The notes under the pieces are model-generated. The model did not search any database. It saw only the letters and a list, made by a program, of their open reading frames with translations, and was not told the origin of the DNA. Positions 1 to 7,696 of a DNA stretch of 19,931 bases are shown piece by piece. Numbering within the stretch: the stretch's first letter is position 1; each line of letters starts with the position of its first letter. The DNA lies in contig CAYSZB010000043.1 in the NCBI GenBank assembly GCA_964435475.1, positions 1 through 19,931 on the forward strand, in the 5' to 3' direction. The position numbers and the translations under genes were made by a program. Source of the stretch: CAYSZB01 sp964435475. GTDB lineage: Bacteria > Chloroflexota > Anaerolineae > Anaerolineales > Anaerolineaceae.

Positions 1-974
1 TCGTTCAGATCATTGAGGTGGGCATTGATCAGCTGGGTCGCCACAGTGGAATACCATGCCCCACCCCGCTGCATCAAGCCCTGCGGAACTGAGGTGCGTT
101 GCGGGTCCGCATAATCTGCCATCAGGGATTCTTCGATCGCCATGACCTGTTCCGCACGAGAAGGCGGCCAGGAATCCTGCAGTTTGAGTATCCTGCTGGT
201 GTAATAGAAGTAGCGCAGATAAGAATTGGGGATCATCCCCAACCTTTCAACATCTTCAGGCAAGAATTCCGGGTTTTCAGATGTTTTCAAGCGTTCCAGG
301 TAGGCTTGCAGGACGATATCCCATTTTTCAACCCCATCCACCTCAAAACCGTAATACCAGGAGAGATGGTTCAGACCGAGGGTCTTCAGAAAAGCGCGGT
401 CGGGGCTGGTGACCTCCCCGGTGAGCATGGTTAGCGCATGCAGGATCATCATCTTGGTGGTAATGGCTGAATTGCAGACCCCGACAGCCCTCACCCCCGG
501 CGCATGCCGGAAAAGGGCCTCAGTGACCAGCCCGGAAGGGTTGGTGAAGTTGATCAGCATGGCACCAGGCGCTAGAATTTCCAAATCATGAGCAATCTGT
601 AAGATCACAGGGATTGTACGCAGTGCTTTGGCCATACCGCCTACGCCGGTCGTCTCCTGCCCGATCAAACCATGGCGTCTTCCAAGGTATTCATCCTGCT
701 GACGGGCATTCATCTGCCCAACCCGCAGCTGGGTGATGACATACGCCGCCCCGGAAAGGGCATCCTGTTGCTCGGTGCTGAGAACCACTTTAAACGGAGA
801 ACCAGCCGCCTTGACCATGCGCCGGGCAAACCCGCCAACGACCTGGAGGCGCTGTTGATCAATGTCCATTAACCATAATTCATCCAGTTGGAGAAATCCC
901 TGGCGTTCGAGGAAACCATTGACTAATTCGGGGGTGTAGGTTGAACCGCCACCCATAACCGCGAACTTTAACAT
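1..974 (-). CDS. GH4 family glycosidase, probably 6-phospho-beta-glucosidase type (3' end cut off by window)
   Basis: About 324 N-terminal codons are visible; the 3' end lies outside the window. Read on the minus strand, the protein opens MLKFAVMGGGSTYTPEL, the Gly-rich Rossmann NAD-binding start of glycoside hydrolase family 4. Further on are GVCNSAITTK (Cys about 167) and GLNHLSW (His about 203), which match the family's Mn-binding Cys and His, and IPNSYLRYFYY (about 248-258), a Tyr-rich segment near the usual catalytic Tyr. GH4 enzymes cleave glycosides by a redox-elimination mechanism using NAD+ and a divalent metal. Asn after the Cys is the pattern of the beta-glucosidase subgroup, but the Pro usual two residues later is Ala here. 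ATG at 974 is preceded by AGAAGGGAG. The gene is divergent from the hydrolase at 1067. No PTS is visible, so a phosphorylated substrate is unproven. The family call is secure, the substrate is not. Confidence 0.9.
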   Translation of the reverse strand, partial: MLKFAVMGGGSTYTPELVNGFLERQGFLQLDELWLMDIDQQRLQVVGGFARRMVKAAGSPFKVVLSTEQQDALSGAAYVITQLRVGQMNARQQDEYLGRRHGLIGQETTGVGGMAKALRTIPVILQIAHDLEILAPGAMLINFTNPSGLVTEALFRHAPGVRAVGVCNSAITTKMMILHALTMLTGEVTSPDRAFLKTLGLNHLSWYYGFEVDGVEKWDIVLQAYLERLKTSENPEFLPEDVERLGMIPNSYLRYFYYTSRILKLQDSWPPSRAEQVMAIEESLMADYADPQRTSVPQGLMQRGGAWYSTVATQLINAHLNDLN

Positions 975-1016
975 ATCAGCTCCCTTCTGGTGAGAAAACC
1001 GGTTGCCTGCAGATGT

Positions 1017-1022
1017 TATAAT
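1017..1022 (+). promoter_or_regulatory. Candidate -10 box for the alpha/beta-hydrolase gene
   Basis: TATAAT lies about 45 bases upstream of the ATG at 1067, in the 92-base gap between two divergent genes. There is no good -35 box at the right distance, so this is only a suggestion. I found no convincing promoter for the divergent GH4 gene in the same gap. Confidence 0.3.
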
Positions 1023-1066
1023 TTCGTAGTTCAATAATATCATGACCTGGTACAAAGGAGAGAGTT

Positions 1067-1897
1067 ATGGCACAAGAAGTCTTATCTTTTAAAACCCCCG
1101 ATGGACTGGAACTCAAAGCGCATGCCTGGACAAGCGAGGTGGATTCCAGGGGCATTGTGGTCCTTGTGCATGGGCTGGGTGAACACCTGATGCGCTATGC
1201 CCATGTTGCCAAGGTATTCAACGACAACGGGCTGCATGTGTATGCTTTTGATCAGCGCGGGCATGGACGCTCGGAAGGTCCGCGCGGGCATACCCCTTCA
1301 GGCGATCAACTGATGGTGGACATCAAGCAGGCGATCCAACAGGCTAAAACCAAGTTTGACGCTGACCTGCCCATCTTCCTGTATGGGCACAGCCTCGGGG
1401 CACTCGAAGTGCTCTATTTTGGTTCCACCCAACAGGAAACGCTCAAAGGCATTATCGCCACCAGTCCCCCTTTGGACCTGAGCAGCACACCGAAGTCCAA
1501 GCTCACCATGGCGAAATTGATGAACCCCTTATTGCCCAAGCTCACCATGCCAAACGGGCTGGATACCAATGCCTTATCGCACGACACCGCAGTCGTGGAG
1601 GCTTACAAAACTGACCCACTGGTGCATGACCAGATAAGTGTACGCTTGGGTTATTTCATGATAAGTGGAGCGGAGAAGGTCATGGCAGCCGCTTCCGTGT
1701 GGCATTACCCACTGTTGTTAATGCATGGTAGTGAGGACCGCATCTGTGGGATCAAGGGCACAGAGGAACTGGTAAGTCGGTTAAAAGGCGATGTGACCTA
1801 CAAGCGCTGGGAAGGCCTGTACCATGAAACGCATAACGAGCCCCAAAAAGCTGAGGTGATCCAAACGATGGTGGATTGGATCAATGCACGGTTGTAG
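1067..1897 (+). CDS. Alpha/beta-hydrolase, monoacylglycerol lipase / lysophospholipase-like
   Basis: A 276-residue serine hydrolase of the Hydrolase_4 (monoglyceride-lipase) type. It shows the oxyanion-hole segment VLVHGLGEH (33-40), the family-typical FDQRGHGRSEGPRG (61-74), the nucleophile elbow GHSLG with Ser109, the acid in HGSEDRI (Asp224), and His253 in GLYHETHNE. The complete triad Ser109-Asp224-His253 predicts an active carboxylic-ester hydrolase, probably on monoacylglycerols or lysolipids. There is no signal peptide, so it is cytoplasmic. The length is normal for the family. The start is fixed by AAAGGAGAG at 1054-1062, a few bases before the ATG. It is a single-gene unit, divergent from GH4 and closed by a strong terminator. 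The exact substrate cannot be read from sequence. Confidence 0.9.
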   Translation: MAQEVLSFKTPDGLELKAHAWTSEVDSRGIVVLVHGLGEHLMRYAHVAKVFNDNGLHVYAFDQRGHGRSEGPRGHTPSGDQLMVDIKQAIQQAKTKFDADLPIFLYGHSLGALEVLYFGSTQQETLKGIIATSPPLDLSSTPKSKLTMAKLMNPLLPKLTMPNGLDTNALSHDTAVVEAYKTDPLVHDQISVRLGYFMISGAEKVMAAASVWHYPLLLMHGSEDRICGIKGTEELVSRLKGDVTYKRWEGLYHETHNEPQKAEVIQTMVDWINARL

Positions 1898-1913
1898 AAA
1901 AATTACCTTAAAT

Positions 1914-1940
1914 GACCGCCCTTTGCTGGGCGGTTTTTGT
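1914..1940 (+). terminator. Rho-independent terminator after the hydrolase gene
   Basis: ACCGCCC (1915-1921), a 6-base loop, then GGGCGGT (1928-1934) running into a T stretch. This is a 7-bp GC-rich perfect stem, 17 bases after the stop codon. Confidence 0.9.
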
Positions 1941-2101
1941 TTAAATACGTGAGCTTAGAGAAGGTACGGAAAGAATCAAGCCACAAGTTTGCATAACAAT
2001 CAAAGCTCAAATTTTTGCTTTCGCTAAATATTCACATTAATTTTTCGAATTTCGTGGCTTTATCATATGTATTTAATATGCTTTAATGATCTTCTTCCTT
2101 A
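1941..2101. other. AT-rich intergenic stretch with no gene seen
   Basis: This stretch is clearly more AT-rich than its neighbours. I see no open frame with a ribosome binding site on either strand. A widely spaced 7-base inverted repeat (AAGCCAC at 1978-1984, GTGGCTT at 2054-2060) is present but proves nothing. The promoter at 2102 begins directly after this stretch. Confidence 0.6.
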
Positions 2102-2130
2102 TTGATTTTCTCCTAATTTACTTATATAAT
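2102..2130 (+). promoter_or_regulatory. Sigma70-type promoter upstream of the 7TM fragment and the giant beta-helix gene
   Basis: TTGATT (2102-2107), a 17-base spacer, then TATAAT (2125-2130), giving a predicted transcription start near 2137. It would drive the short membrane ORF at 2217 and, with no terminator between, the large secreted-protein gene at 2478. The 5' leader would be about 80 bases to the first gene and about 340 to the second. Confidence 0.65.
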
Positions 2131-2216
2131 CATATTGTGTTGCAGCCCTTGATCTGTGACGATAACCACCTAATTATTCAACCAATTTGACCACTCATAG
2201 CATTAGGGAGCATTCC

Positions 2217-2462
2217 ATGATCTGGAATTTCGCTTATACCCCTACGATCTGGTTGTCAATTACCTCAATATTGGGATTGGCGATCTACTGCCTTCAACTG
2301 CCCAGTGTACCAACAGCCCTTCCACTTGCTATTTGCTTATTCTTCATAGTGACCTGGACTTTTAGATCCAGTTTGGAATTCGCAGTTTTGAATCATTTTT
2401 TCAATAAAAATGCAATGCCATTAAGACTCTCATGGTTGGCTGGATCATCTTTTTCTTATTGA
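2217..2462 (+). pseudogene. Short two-helix membrane ORF, possible remnant of a 7TM histidine-kinase sensor domain
   Basis: An 81-codon frame from ATG 2217, which has GGGAG six bases upstream; the same frame could also start at TTG 2187. The product begins MIWNFAYTP, followed by two hydrophobic segments (about 10-30 and 36-58) with a Trp and a Glu near the end of the second (VTWTF..SLEFA). To my reading this resembles the first two helices of the N-terminal 7TM region of bacterial histidine kinases. That domain should continue for about five more helices and a kinase, but the frame stops at TGA 2460 and the next gene's ribosome binding site starts 3 bases later. It may be a relic of a displaced kinase gene. 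A genuine small membrane protein co-transcribed with the next gene is equally possible. Confidence 0.4.
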
Positions 2463-2477
2463 ACAAAGGAGTATGAA

Positions 2478-5400
2478 ATGAAACGGTTTTTAAGTCTATT
2501 GATCACTGTCGTCTTTCTGTTGGGTATGTTCCCTGCAGCTACAGCAAACTCGCAAACCTTTAGCTTCTTCGCGGCAGATATGGAGGTGCATACCTCCCTG
2601 AGTAACCCCACTACGACGATCTCATTCGAACTGCACGTCCACAGCAACTCAGTATTTAATGACGTCACGAAGTTGTGGGATTGCCCGAGTTTGGATATTG
2701 TGGGGACACCCACTGCTACGTATGGCACAGTAAATGCCAATTTGGGATTCAGCTCCAACTGCGATTCTTCCGGGCTGGAAATGTATTTCGATGCCACCTA
2801 CACTGCATTTAATACCTATCTTGGTGCGGACAGCTTTACTTTCACGGTCACAGATGGTACAACCACCGATGAAGGGTTGGTAACCATCACTGCCAATACA
2901 CCACCCACAGCTTTGGACGGGACCGCTGCAATTTATGGTTGGCCTTCCAACCGCGATTTTTCTATCCCCATCGTACCAGATCCGGATGGAGATTCGCTAT
3001 TCATCTTTCCGGAAATTTATCAGAATGACTTTACATATGGGATTATTACAGTTTATGGGGTCGATTGTCATAACCCTGAAGCTACATGCATCGCCACCTT
3101 CCGTTGGCAACTTCCTGCAGAACCCGAAGGAGGTTTTCCAGGTGAAGCCTATATTCAATTCCAATACAAGTTGACCGATGGTCTCGATTTGTCCAACCTT
3201 GGCAATGTCACCTTGCTGATCGGTGACATTCCACAGGCATACAACCTCACATCGTTGGCAGCGAACAACATTGATACCACGCTGATCCTGGAAGGAAACG
3301 ATGGGATCAGCACAGATATCACATTTAGGATAATTGACCCTCCATCTCATGGGGATATCATTGCGGGGCCGACCCCTCTCGCTTCATGTCCGGAAGGTGA
3401 ACCTGAACCTCCTCCTAGGGCAATAGAAAAACCGAACTTTGTGCAAAGCGGTTTTAACATGCTTAGCTTTTACAAGCCTGAGGTTGAGAATGATGAGGCA
3501 ATCATCGAGGTTGGTATCTCTGCCTGTGCAAGTGTCATCTATCGGGGTGATACTGATTATGTCGGTGAGGATAGCTTCACTTATGTGGTCAACGATGGCG
3601 AACTCGATTCCGTGCCAGCCAAAGTATGCTTGTTTGTGCAGGAACTTATTGCCCCAACAGCCGATAATGTGATCGCACCGGTTACCTCTCCTGTTACCCT
3701 CGTCGAACCCATTTCCATCATGTTAACAGCTAGCGACCCCAATATCGCCAGCTATTTCGACTATTATGAGGGTACGAAATACGTGACTGAGTATCTGACC
3801 ATCGAGCTCGAGTCAGGTCCCATCTACGGAGAACTTTCAACCATCAACGAATTTAATTGTTACGTTTCAGCAGTTGGCCAGTTTTGCCAGTCTTCGGTGC
3901 AGTACACGGCTCCTGAGGGAGATTTCTCTGGGGATAGTTTCACCTTCCATGTCAACGATGGCACTTTTGACTCAAACCCAGCCACCGTGACCATCATCCC
4001 TCGCTCTGAGCCGACTTCCCTGAATGTTAACACAAATGATGATGCGGTCGACAGCGTCTGTGACCAAGTCCATTGCAGCCTGCGTGAGGCGATTGAAACC
4101 TCCATCCCTGGCGACACGGTCGATTTCACCCTCAGTAGATCCAATACCATCACGCTGACAAAGGGTATGATCATGGTTGACAACGACCTGACAATCAGTG
4201 GCCCTGGTGCTAATCTACTCAGCATCAGTGGCAGTGAAGCCACCGGGGTGTTCTCGTTCTATGGTGGTTTTAACTACGTTTCTTACAGTGATAAACCCAT
4301 CACCGTGACTGTGTCAGGATTGTCCATCATTGACGGTCACTCCTTCATGGGCGGTGGCGTCATCAATGGACCGGATAGCACTTTGATATTGGAAGACTGC
4401 GTCATTGGCCCGAACAACGTCGCGACCTCTTCCGGCGGCGGCGGTCTGTATAATTACCAAGGTGATGTGACGCTAAACCGCTGCACAATCACGGGCAATC
4501 AACACACAATCTATGATGGTGGTGCAGGCCTTTATGTCAGATGGGGCAACTTGACACTGATCAATTCAACCGTCACCAACAATGTGACCAATAATTATGG
4601 GGGCGGTATTTTTGTATCAGGCTCGAATATTAACTTGATCCACACCACCGTCACGGGCAACACTGCGAACGAGGACTACCAGGATAATCTCTGGGGTGGC
4701 ACAGGCGGTATTTATATTGATCCATATGAAGTTGGTCAAGTCACCCTCCAGAACAGTATTGTCGCCGGCAACAGTGATCTGAGCGGTCTCGCTGATCCCG
4801 CTGATTATGATTACCATGTCGCTTGGCCGGATGTCTTTGGCACTTTCACCTCGCTGGGTGGTAACTTGATCGGCGACAGCACCGGCTCTTCCGGCTGGGT
4901 CTCGAGCGATCAAGCAGGCAACCCAACAACGCCGATCGATCCCTTGCTGGGACCACTGACACTCAACACCCCCGGTAGCACACCCACCATGGCACTGCTT
5001 GAAGGCAGCCCTGCCATCGATTCTGTAGAATGCCTGACTGAGGTGACGGAGGATCAACGTGGCATAACCCGTCCGACAGGATCTGCTTGTGATATCGGGG
5101 CTTTCGAATTTGCTGTTCTTGAACCAAACCAGGCGCCAGTAGCCCCGGATTATTATGCAGCATATGGAACCTGGCCATCTACTACGCCATATGATAGTCA
5201 GTTTGCAGTCCCAGTCATGGACCCTGAAGGTGATCCTTTAACAATTTCATACTTAGAAGAAACTGACCCGGCTTCAGAAGGTGTAGTCGCAGATGCTAAA
5301 TTTTATTATTGTGATTCCATGGGTAAGTGCTGGGTAACCTTCTATATTTTACCGCCCACCTCAATCCCGCCAAGTGGACCTATGCACATCCATTTTCAGT

Positions 5401-7277
5401 ACCGGATAAATGACGGTACCAGCGACTCGAATACTGCCAATGTTACGCTATCATTTGGCTCCCCCATACCGTATGCATATGAACGACACGAGCTGGCAGT
5501 TAAGAATGAGACTACCACGATAAGGCTTGATGGATCCGGGTCTTCGGTGCTGACCTTTGTGATTGTCAGGAACCCTGTCCATGGCAATGTGGGAGTGCCC
5601 ACCGGGGTAACTTGTCAACCGTATGAAGGTGATAGGGTTGGAGGCTACACCTGCAACGCTGCTGTTGACTATACCCCTGAAATTGATTTTGAAGGTGAGG
5701 ACTCCTTCGCCTTTGTCGTTTTCGATGGATCTGCCTACTCTCAGCAGCAAGAGGTGCGGTTGTTGGTAATCTCTAACAATCCACCGACTGCAGCAGGGAG
5801 TTCACCGACAGTCAGTGCTACCCAACCCAGCACCATTACCCTCGAGGCGACCGATCCAGATTGGTTCGCGGATTATCCCGATTTTCCGGTGTTTCATAGT
5901 AACCTGACTTTTGTGATCGACACCTCTTCTCTGGTCAATGGCATTCTGGGGGCACCAGGTTTTCCTGTGTGCGATAGAGTATTGGTAGGTGGTTCAAATT
6001 ATGATTGGCACTGTCACAGCACGGTTCTTTACACACCCAACTCCGGCACAACCGCCACCACAGACAGCTTCAGCTTCCATGTCAACGACGTTTACATGGA
6101 TTCAAATATTGCAAATGTTTCGCTGACATTGCACCAACCCACAACCCTGCATGTAAACGCAGCTGACGATGTCAATGACGGAGCCTGTAATTTAACGCAC
6201 TGCAGCCTGCGTGAGGCGGTGAACGCTGCATTCGATGGTGACACAATCGACTTCACTCTCAGTCTGCCCAACACCATCAAATTGTCTGGATCCGAAATCC
6301 TGATCAATAAGGGCATCACCATCAGGGGCCCTGGTGCAGACCAGCTCGCCATCAGCGGGGGTGCAGAGCTTGAGGATGCTGCCCCTTGGACTCATGACCG
6401 TGTCTTCAGCATCGGTACCTGGGAAGAAGCGCCGGTTACTGTAAGCATTTTCGGCCTGACGATCAGGGACGGTCGTGCATCCGATGGTGGCGGCATAAAG
6501 GTCAACAACGGGAATACCCTATATATGGAAGAATGTGTGATTGGCCCGAATAACATCGTCACCTATGCCGGTGGCGGGATCGTCAATTGTGGTGGCGATG
6601 TGACTTTGAATCGCTGTACAGTGACCGAAAACGAAGGCACTGGCTCCCTGGGTGGGGCGGGTGTGACCACTGCAAATAAAGGTACGACGACCCTGATCAA
6701 TTCCACCGTCAGCGGTAATATCACCAACAACTTCGGTGGTGGCGTCTATGTCTATGACTCTCAGGTCAGGTTGATCCATACCACCGTCAGCGGTAACATC
6801 TCTAATGAAAATTATTTAGACCCAGGTGAAGCACGCGGTGGTGGCGCTGGAATTTATATGGATTACTTGGGTCAAGTGGAGCTACAAAACAGCATCGTGG
6901 CTGGTAACAACGACATGACCGACCCTGCTACTGCAGGACACGCTAAATGGCCAGATGTGTACGGCGTTGTCACCTCGTTGGGTGGTAACCTGATCGGCGA
7001 TCCAACCGGTTCGGCTGGTTGGCTATCAAGTGACCTTGTTGGGACAGCCGAAGAGCCGGTCGACCCCTTGCTCGGTACGTTACTGAAAAATGATCCCGGT
7101 GACACATTAACGATGGCACTGCTTTCAGGCAGTCCCGCAATTGATGCTGTTGCCTGCGTGGGGAGTGTGACAACAGACCAGCGCGGTGTCTTGCGACCTA
7201 ATGGTCTGTTATGTGATGTAGGTTCTTTCGAAAAAGGTAACAATTACATCATTTTTATGCCAATCATCTTCAAGTAG
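2478..7277 (+). CDS. Giant secreted protein: tandem Ig/cadherin-like + CSLREA + parallel beta-helix modules
   Basis: A 1599-residue exported protein. Residues 1-23 form a Sec signal peptide (MKRFLSLLITVVFLLGMFPA...), with likely cleavage after ATA. It has two similar halves. Half A has Ig/cadherin-like domains at about 25-510, recognised by repeated 'DSFTF.V.DG' endings, then a CSLREA segment (Cys533), a right-handed beta-helix with Gly-Gly-Gly turns and 'NSTVT/HTTVTGN' rungs, and a 'SLGGNLIGD...SPAID...CDIGAFE' closing segment to residue 877, like choice-of-anchor Q. Half B repeats this at about 885-1585 (CSLREA Cys1242). The tail ends IIFMPIIFK. No LPXTG or transmembrane anchor is seen. Such proteins are usually cell-surface or secreted, possibly adhesive or carbohydrate-binding; no catalytic site is evident. 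AAAGGAG at 2465-2471 fixes the ATG at 2478. The precise role is unknown. Confidence 0.88.
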   Translation: MKRFLSLLITVVFLLGMFPAATANSQTFSFFAADMEVHTSLSNPTTTISFELHVHSNSVFNDVTKLWDCPSLDIVGTPTATYGTVNANLGFSSNCDSSGLEMYFDATYTAFNTYLGADSFTFTVTDGTTTDEGLVTITANTPPTALDGTAAIYGWPSNRDFSIPIVPDPDGDSLFIFPEIYQNDFTYGIITVYGVDCHNPEATCIATFRWQLPAEPEGGFPGEAYIQFQYKLTDGLDLSNLGNVTLLIGDIPQAYNLTSLAANNIDTTLILEGNDGISTDITFRIIDPPSHGDIIAGPTPLASCPEGEPEPPPRAIEKPNFVQSGFNMLSFYKPEVENDEAIIEVGISACASVIYRGDTDYVGEDSFTYVVNDGELDSVPAKVCLFVQELIAPTADNVIAPVTSPVTLVEPISIMLTASDPNIASYFDYYEGTKYVTEYLTIELESGPIYGELSTINEFNCYVSAVGQFCQSSVQYTAPEGDFSGDSFTFHVNDGTFDSNPATVTIIPRSEPTSLNVNTNDDAVDSVCDQVHCSLREAIETSIPGDTVDFTLSRSNTITLTKGMIMVDNDLTISGPGANLLSISGSEATGVFSFYGGFNYVSYSDKPITVTVSGLSIIDGHSFMGGGVINGPDSTLILEDCVIGPNNVATSSGGGGLYNYQGDVTLNRCTITGNQHTIYDGGAGLYVRWGNLTLINSTVTNNVTNNYGGGIFVSGSNINLIHTTVTGNTANEDYQDNLWGGTGGIYIDPYEVGQVTLQNSIVAGNSDLSGLADPADYDYHVAWPDVFGTFTSLGGNLIGDSTGSSGWVSSDQAGNPTTPIDPLLGPLTLNTPGSTPTMALLEGSPAIDSVECLTEVTEDQRGITRPTGSACDIGAFEFAVLEPNQAPVAPDYYAAYGTWPSTTPYDSQFAVPVMDPEGDPLTISYLEETDPASEGVVADAKFYYCDSMGKCWVTFYILPPTSIPPSGPMHIHFQYRINDGTSDSNTANVTLSFGSPIPYAYERHELAVKNETTTIRLDGSGSSVLTFVIVRNPVHGNVGVPTGVTCQPYEGDRVGGYTCNAAVDYTPEIDFEGEDSFAFVVFDGSAYSQQQEVRLLVISNNPPTAAGSSPTVSATQPSTITLEATDPDWFADYPDFPVFHSNLTFVIDTSSLVNGILGAPGFPVCDRVLVGGSNYDWHCHSTVLYTPNSGTTATTDSFSFHVNDVYMDSNIANVSLTLHQPTTLHVNAADDVNDGACNLTHCSLREAVNAAFDGDTIDFTLSLPNTIKLSGSEILINKGITIRGPGADQLAISGGAELEDAAPWTHDRVFSIGTWEEAPVTVSIFGLTIRDGRASDGGGIKVNNGNTLYMEECVIGPNNIVTYAGGGIVNCGGDVTLNRCTVTENEGTGSLGGAGVTTANKGTTTLINSTVSGNITNNFGGGVYVYDSQVRLIHTTVSGNISNENYLDPGEARGGGAGIYMDYLGQVELQNSIVAGNNDMTDPATAGHAKWPDVYGVVTSLGGNLIGDPTGSAGWLSSDLVGTAEEPVDPLLGTLLKNDPGDTLTMALLSGSPAIDAVACVGSVTTDQRGVLRPNGLLCDVGSFEKGNNYIIFMPIIFK
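4014..5108 (+). repeat. Internal duplication unit A (CSLREA-beta-helix-anchor module)
   Basis: Codes for residues 513-877 (365 residues) of the giant secreted protein and aligns almost without length change to unit B at 6141-7232. Several stretches are nearly identical even as DNA, for example the CSLREA codons around 4074-4090 and the 'SLGGNLIGD' codons around 4850-4880. The unit therefore arose by duplication within the gene. Confidence 0.8.
6141..7232 (+). repeat. Internal duplication unit B (CSLREA-beta-helix-anchor module)
   Basis: Codes for residues 1222-1585 (364 residues), the second copy of the module at 4014-5108. Marker segments are CSLREA (from 6201), the 'EECVIGPNN' and 'LINSTVSGN' rungs, 'SLGGNLIGD' and the closing 'CDVGSFE'. 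The copies have diverged most in the first third after CSLREA. Confidence 0.8.
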
Positions 7278-7319
7278 GAGTAAAGAATATCAGAGTCAGA
7301 ATTCTTTCAAAAATAATCA

Positions 7320-7350
7320 TTTGCCCTGGTCTGGTGATCAGGGCAATTTG
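7320..7350 (+). terminator. Possible terminator after the giant secreted-protein gene
   Basis: TTGCCCTG (7321-7328) and CAGGGCAA (7339-7346) form a perfect 8-bp stem with a 10-base loop, followed only by a short TTT. It lies 43 bases after the stop codon. The weak T-run lowers confidence. Confidence 0.5.
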
Positions 7351-7491
7351 GAATATATCTCTTCATTTCCGGATTCTTGGGACATAAAAGGGCAATCAAC
7401 AAGATCGTATGCAATTCGCTTGACCCTGAAAGGATTAGAGACCCTCGGAAGAAAGTGGAACTGCTTCAACCCAAAGGGAGAATGCTCACCT

Positions 7492-7512
7492 GCACTGCAT
7501 CAAACGCAGTGC
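7492..7512 (-). terminator. Hairpin downstream of the tRNA-Ser gene (possible 3' end signal)
   Basis: GCACTGC and GCAGTGC form a perfect 7-bp stem with a 7-base loop, about 43 bases past the 3' end of the minus-strand tRNA. No T-run follows, so it may be a processing or Rho-dependent end, or incidental. Confidence 0.25.
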
Positions 7513-7554
7513 GGTGCAAGTGTCACTTCGTTCGCATTGACAAATAATTGAAGG

Positions 7555-7640
7555 CGGAGAGGGCGGGATTTGAACCCGCGATACCTTGCGGTATACTCGC
7601 TTTCCAAGCGAGCGCACTAGGCCAGCTATGCGACCTCTCC
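7555..7640 (-). tRNA. tRNA-Ser, anticodon GGA
   Basis: Read on the minus strand, the 86-base gene opens GGAGAGG and closes with the matching CCTCTCC (7562-7556) plus discriminator G. The anticodon loop reads CTTGGAAAG (anticodon GGA, reading UCC/UCU), the T-arm contains GGTTCGAATCC, and a long variable arm (roughly GTATACCGCAAGGTATC) marks it as class II, as expected for serine. The CCA end is not encoded. It lies between the giant secreted-protein gene and the end of the ABC/lipoprotein operon. Confidence 0.95.
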
Positions 7641-7662
7641 GTTCCTGTATCGAGCGAGTGGT

Positions 7663-7671
7663 ATTATACCA
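7663..7671 (-). promoter_or_regulatory. Extended -10 promoter for tRNA-Ser
   Basis: On the minus strand the sequence reads TGGTATAAT, a perfect extended -10 (TGnTATAAT) 22 bases before the tRNA 5' end, giving a short leader. No recognisable -35 box lies at 16-18 bases, which suits an extended -10 promoter. It starts only 25 bases past the lipoprotein stop codon, and no terminator is seen between, so read-through from the operon into the tRNA is possible. Confidence 0.6.
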
Positions 7672-7696
7672 GATTTAATTTTTCAGACCGGTTTTT

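Noticed and set aside
99..872. Plus-strand open frames across the GH4 region
   Set aside because: They lie antisense to a clean GH4 reading frame with family motifs, have no ribosome binding sites and show no recognisable content.
1978..2060. AAGCCAC ... GTGGCTT inverted repeat
   Set aside because: Only 7 bases with a gap of about 70 bases in AT-rich DNA; chance is a sufficient explanation, and no element ends or direct repeats are seen.
2473..2481. ATG-AAA-TGA mini frame overlapping the start of the giant gene
   Set aside because: The ribosome binding site is only one base from this ATG, too close to use, and is well placed for the ATG at 2478; the mini frame is most simply a coincidence.
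7321..7551. 76-codon plus-strand frame between the giant gene and the tRNA
   Set aside because: It starts with TTG inside the likely terminator hairpin, has no ribosome binding site and no recognisable composition.
7555..7640. tRNA-Ser as an integration site
   Set aside because: No integrase gene, no direct repeat of the tRNA 3' end and no sharp composition change were seen beside it.
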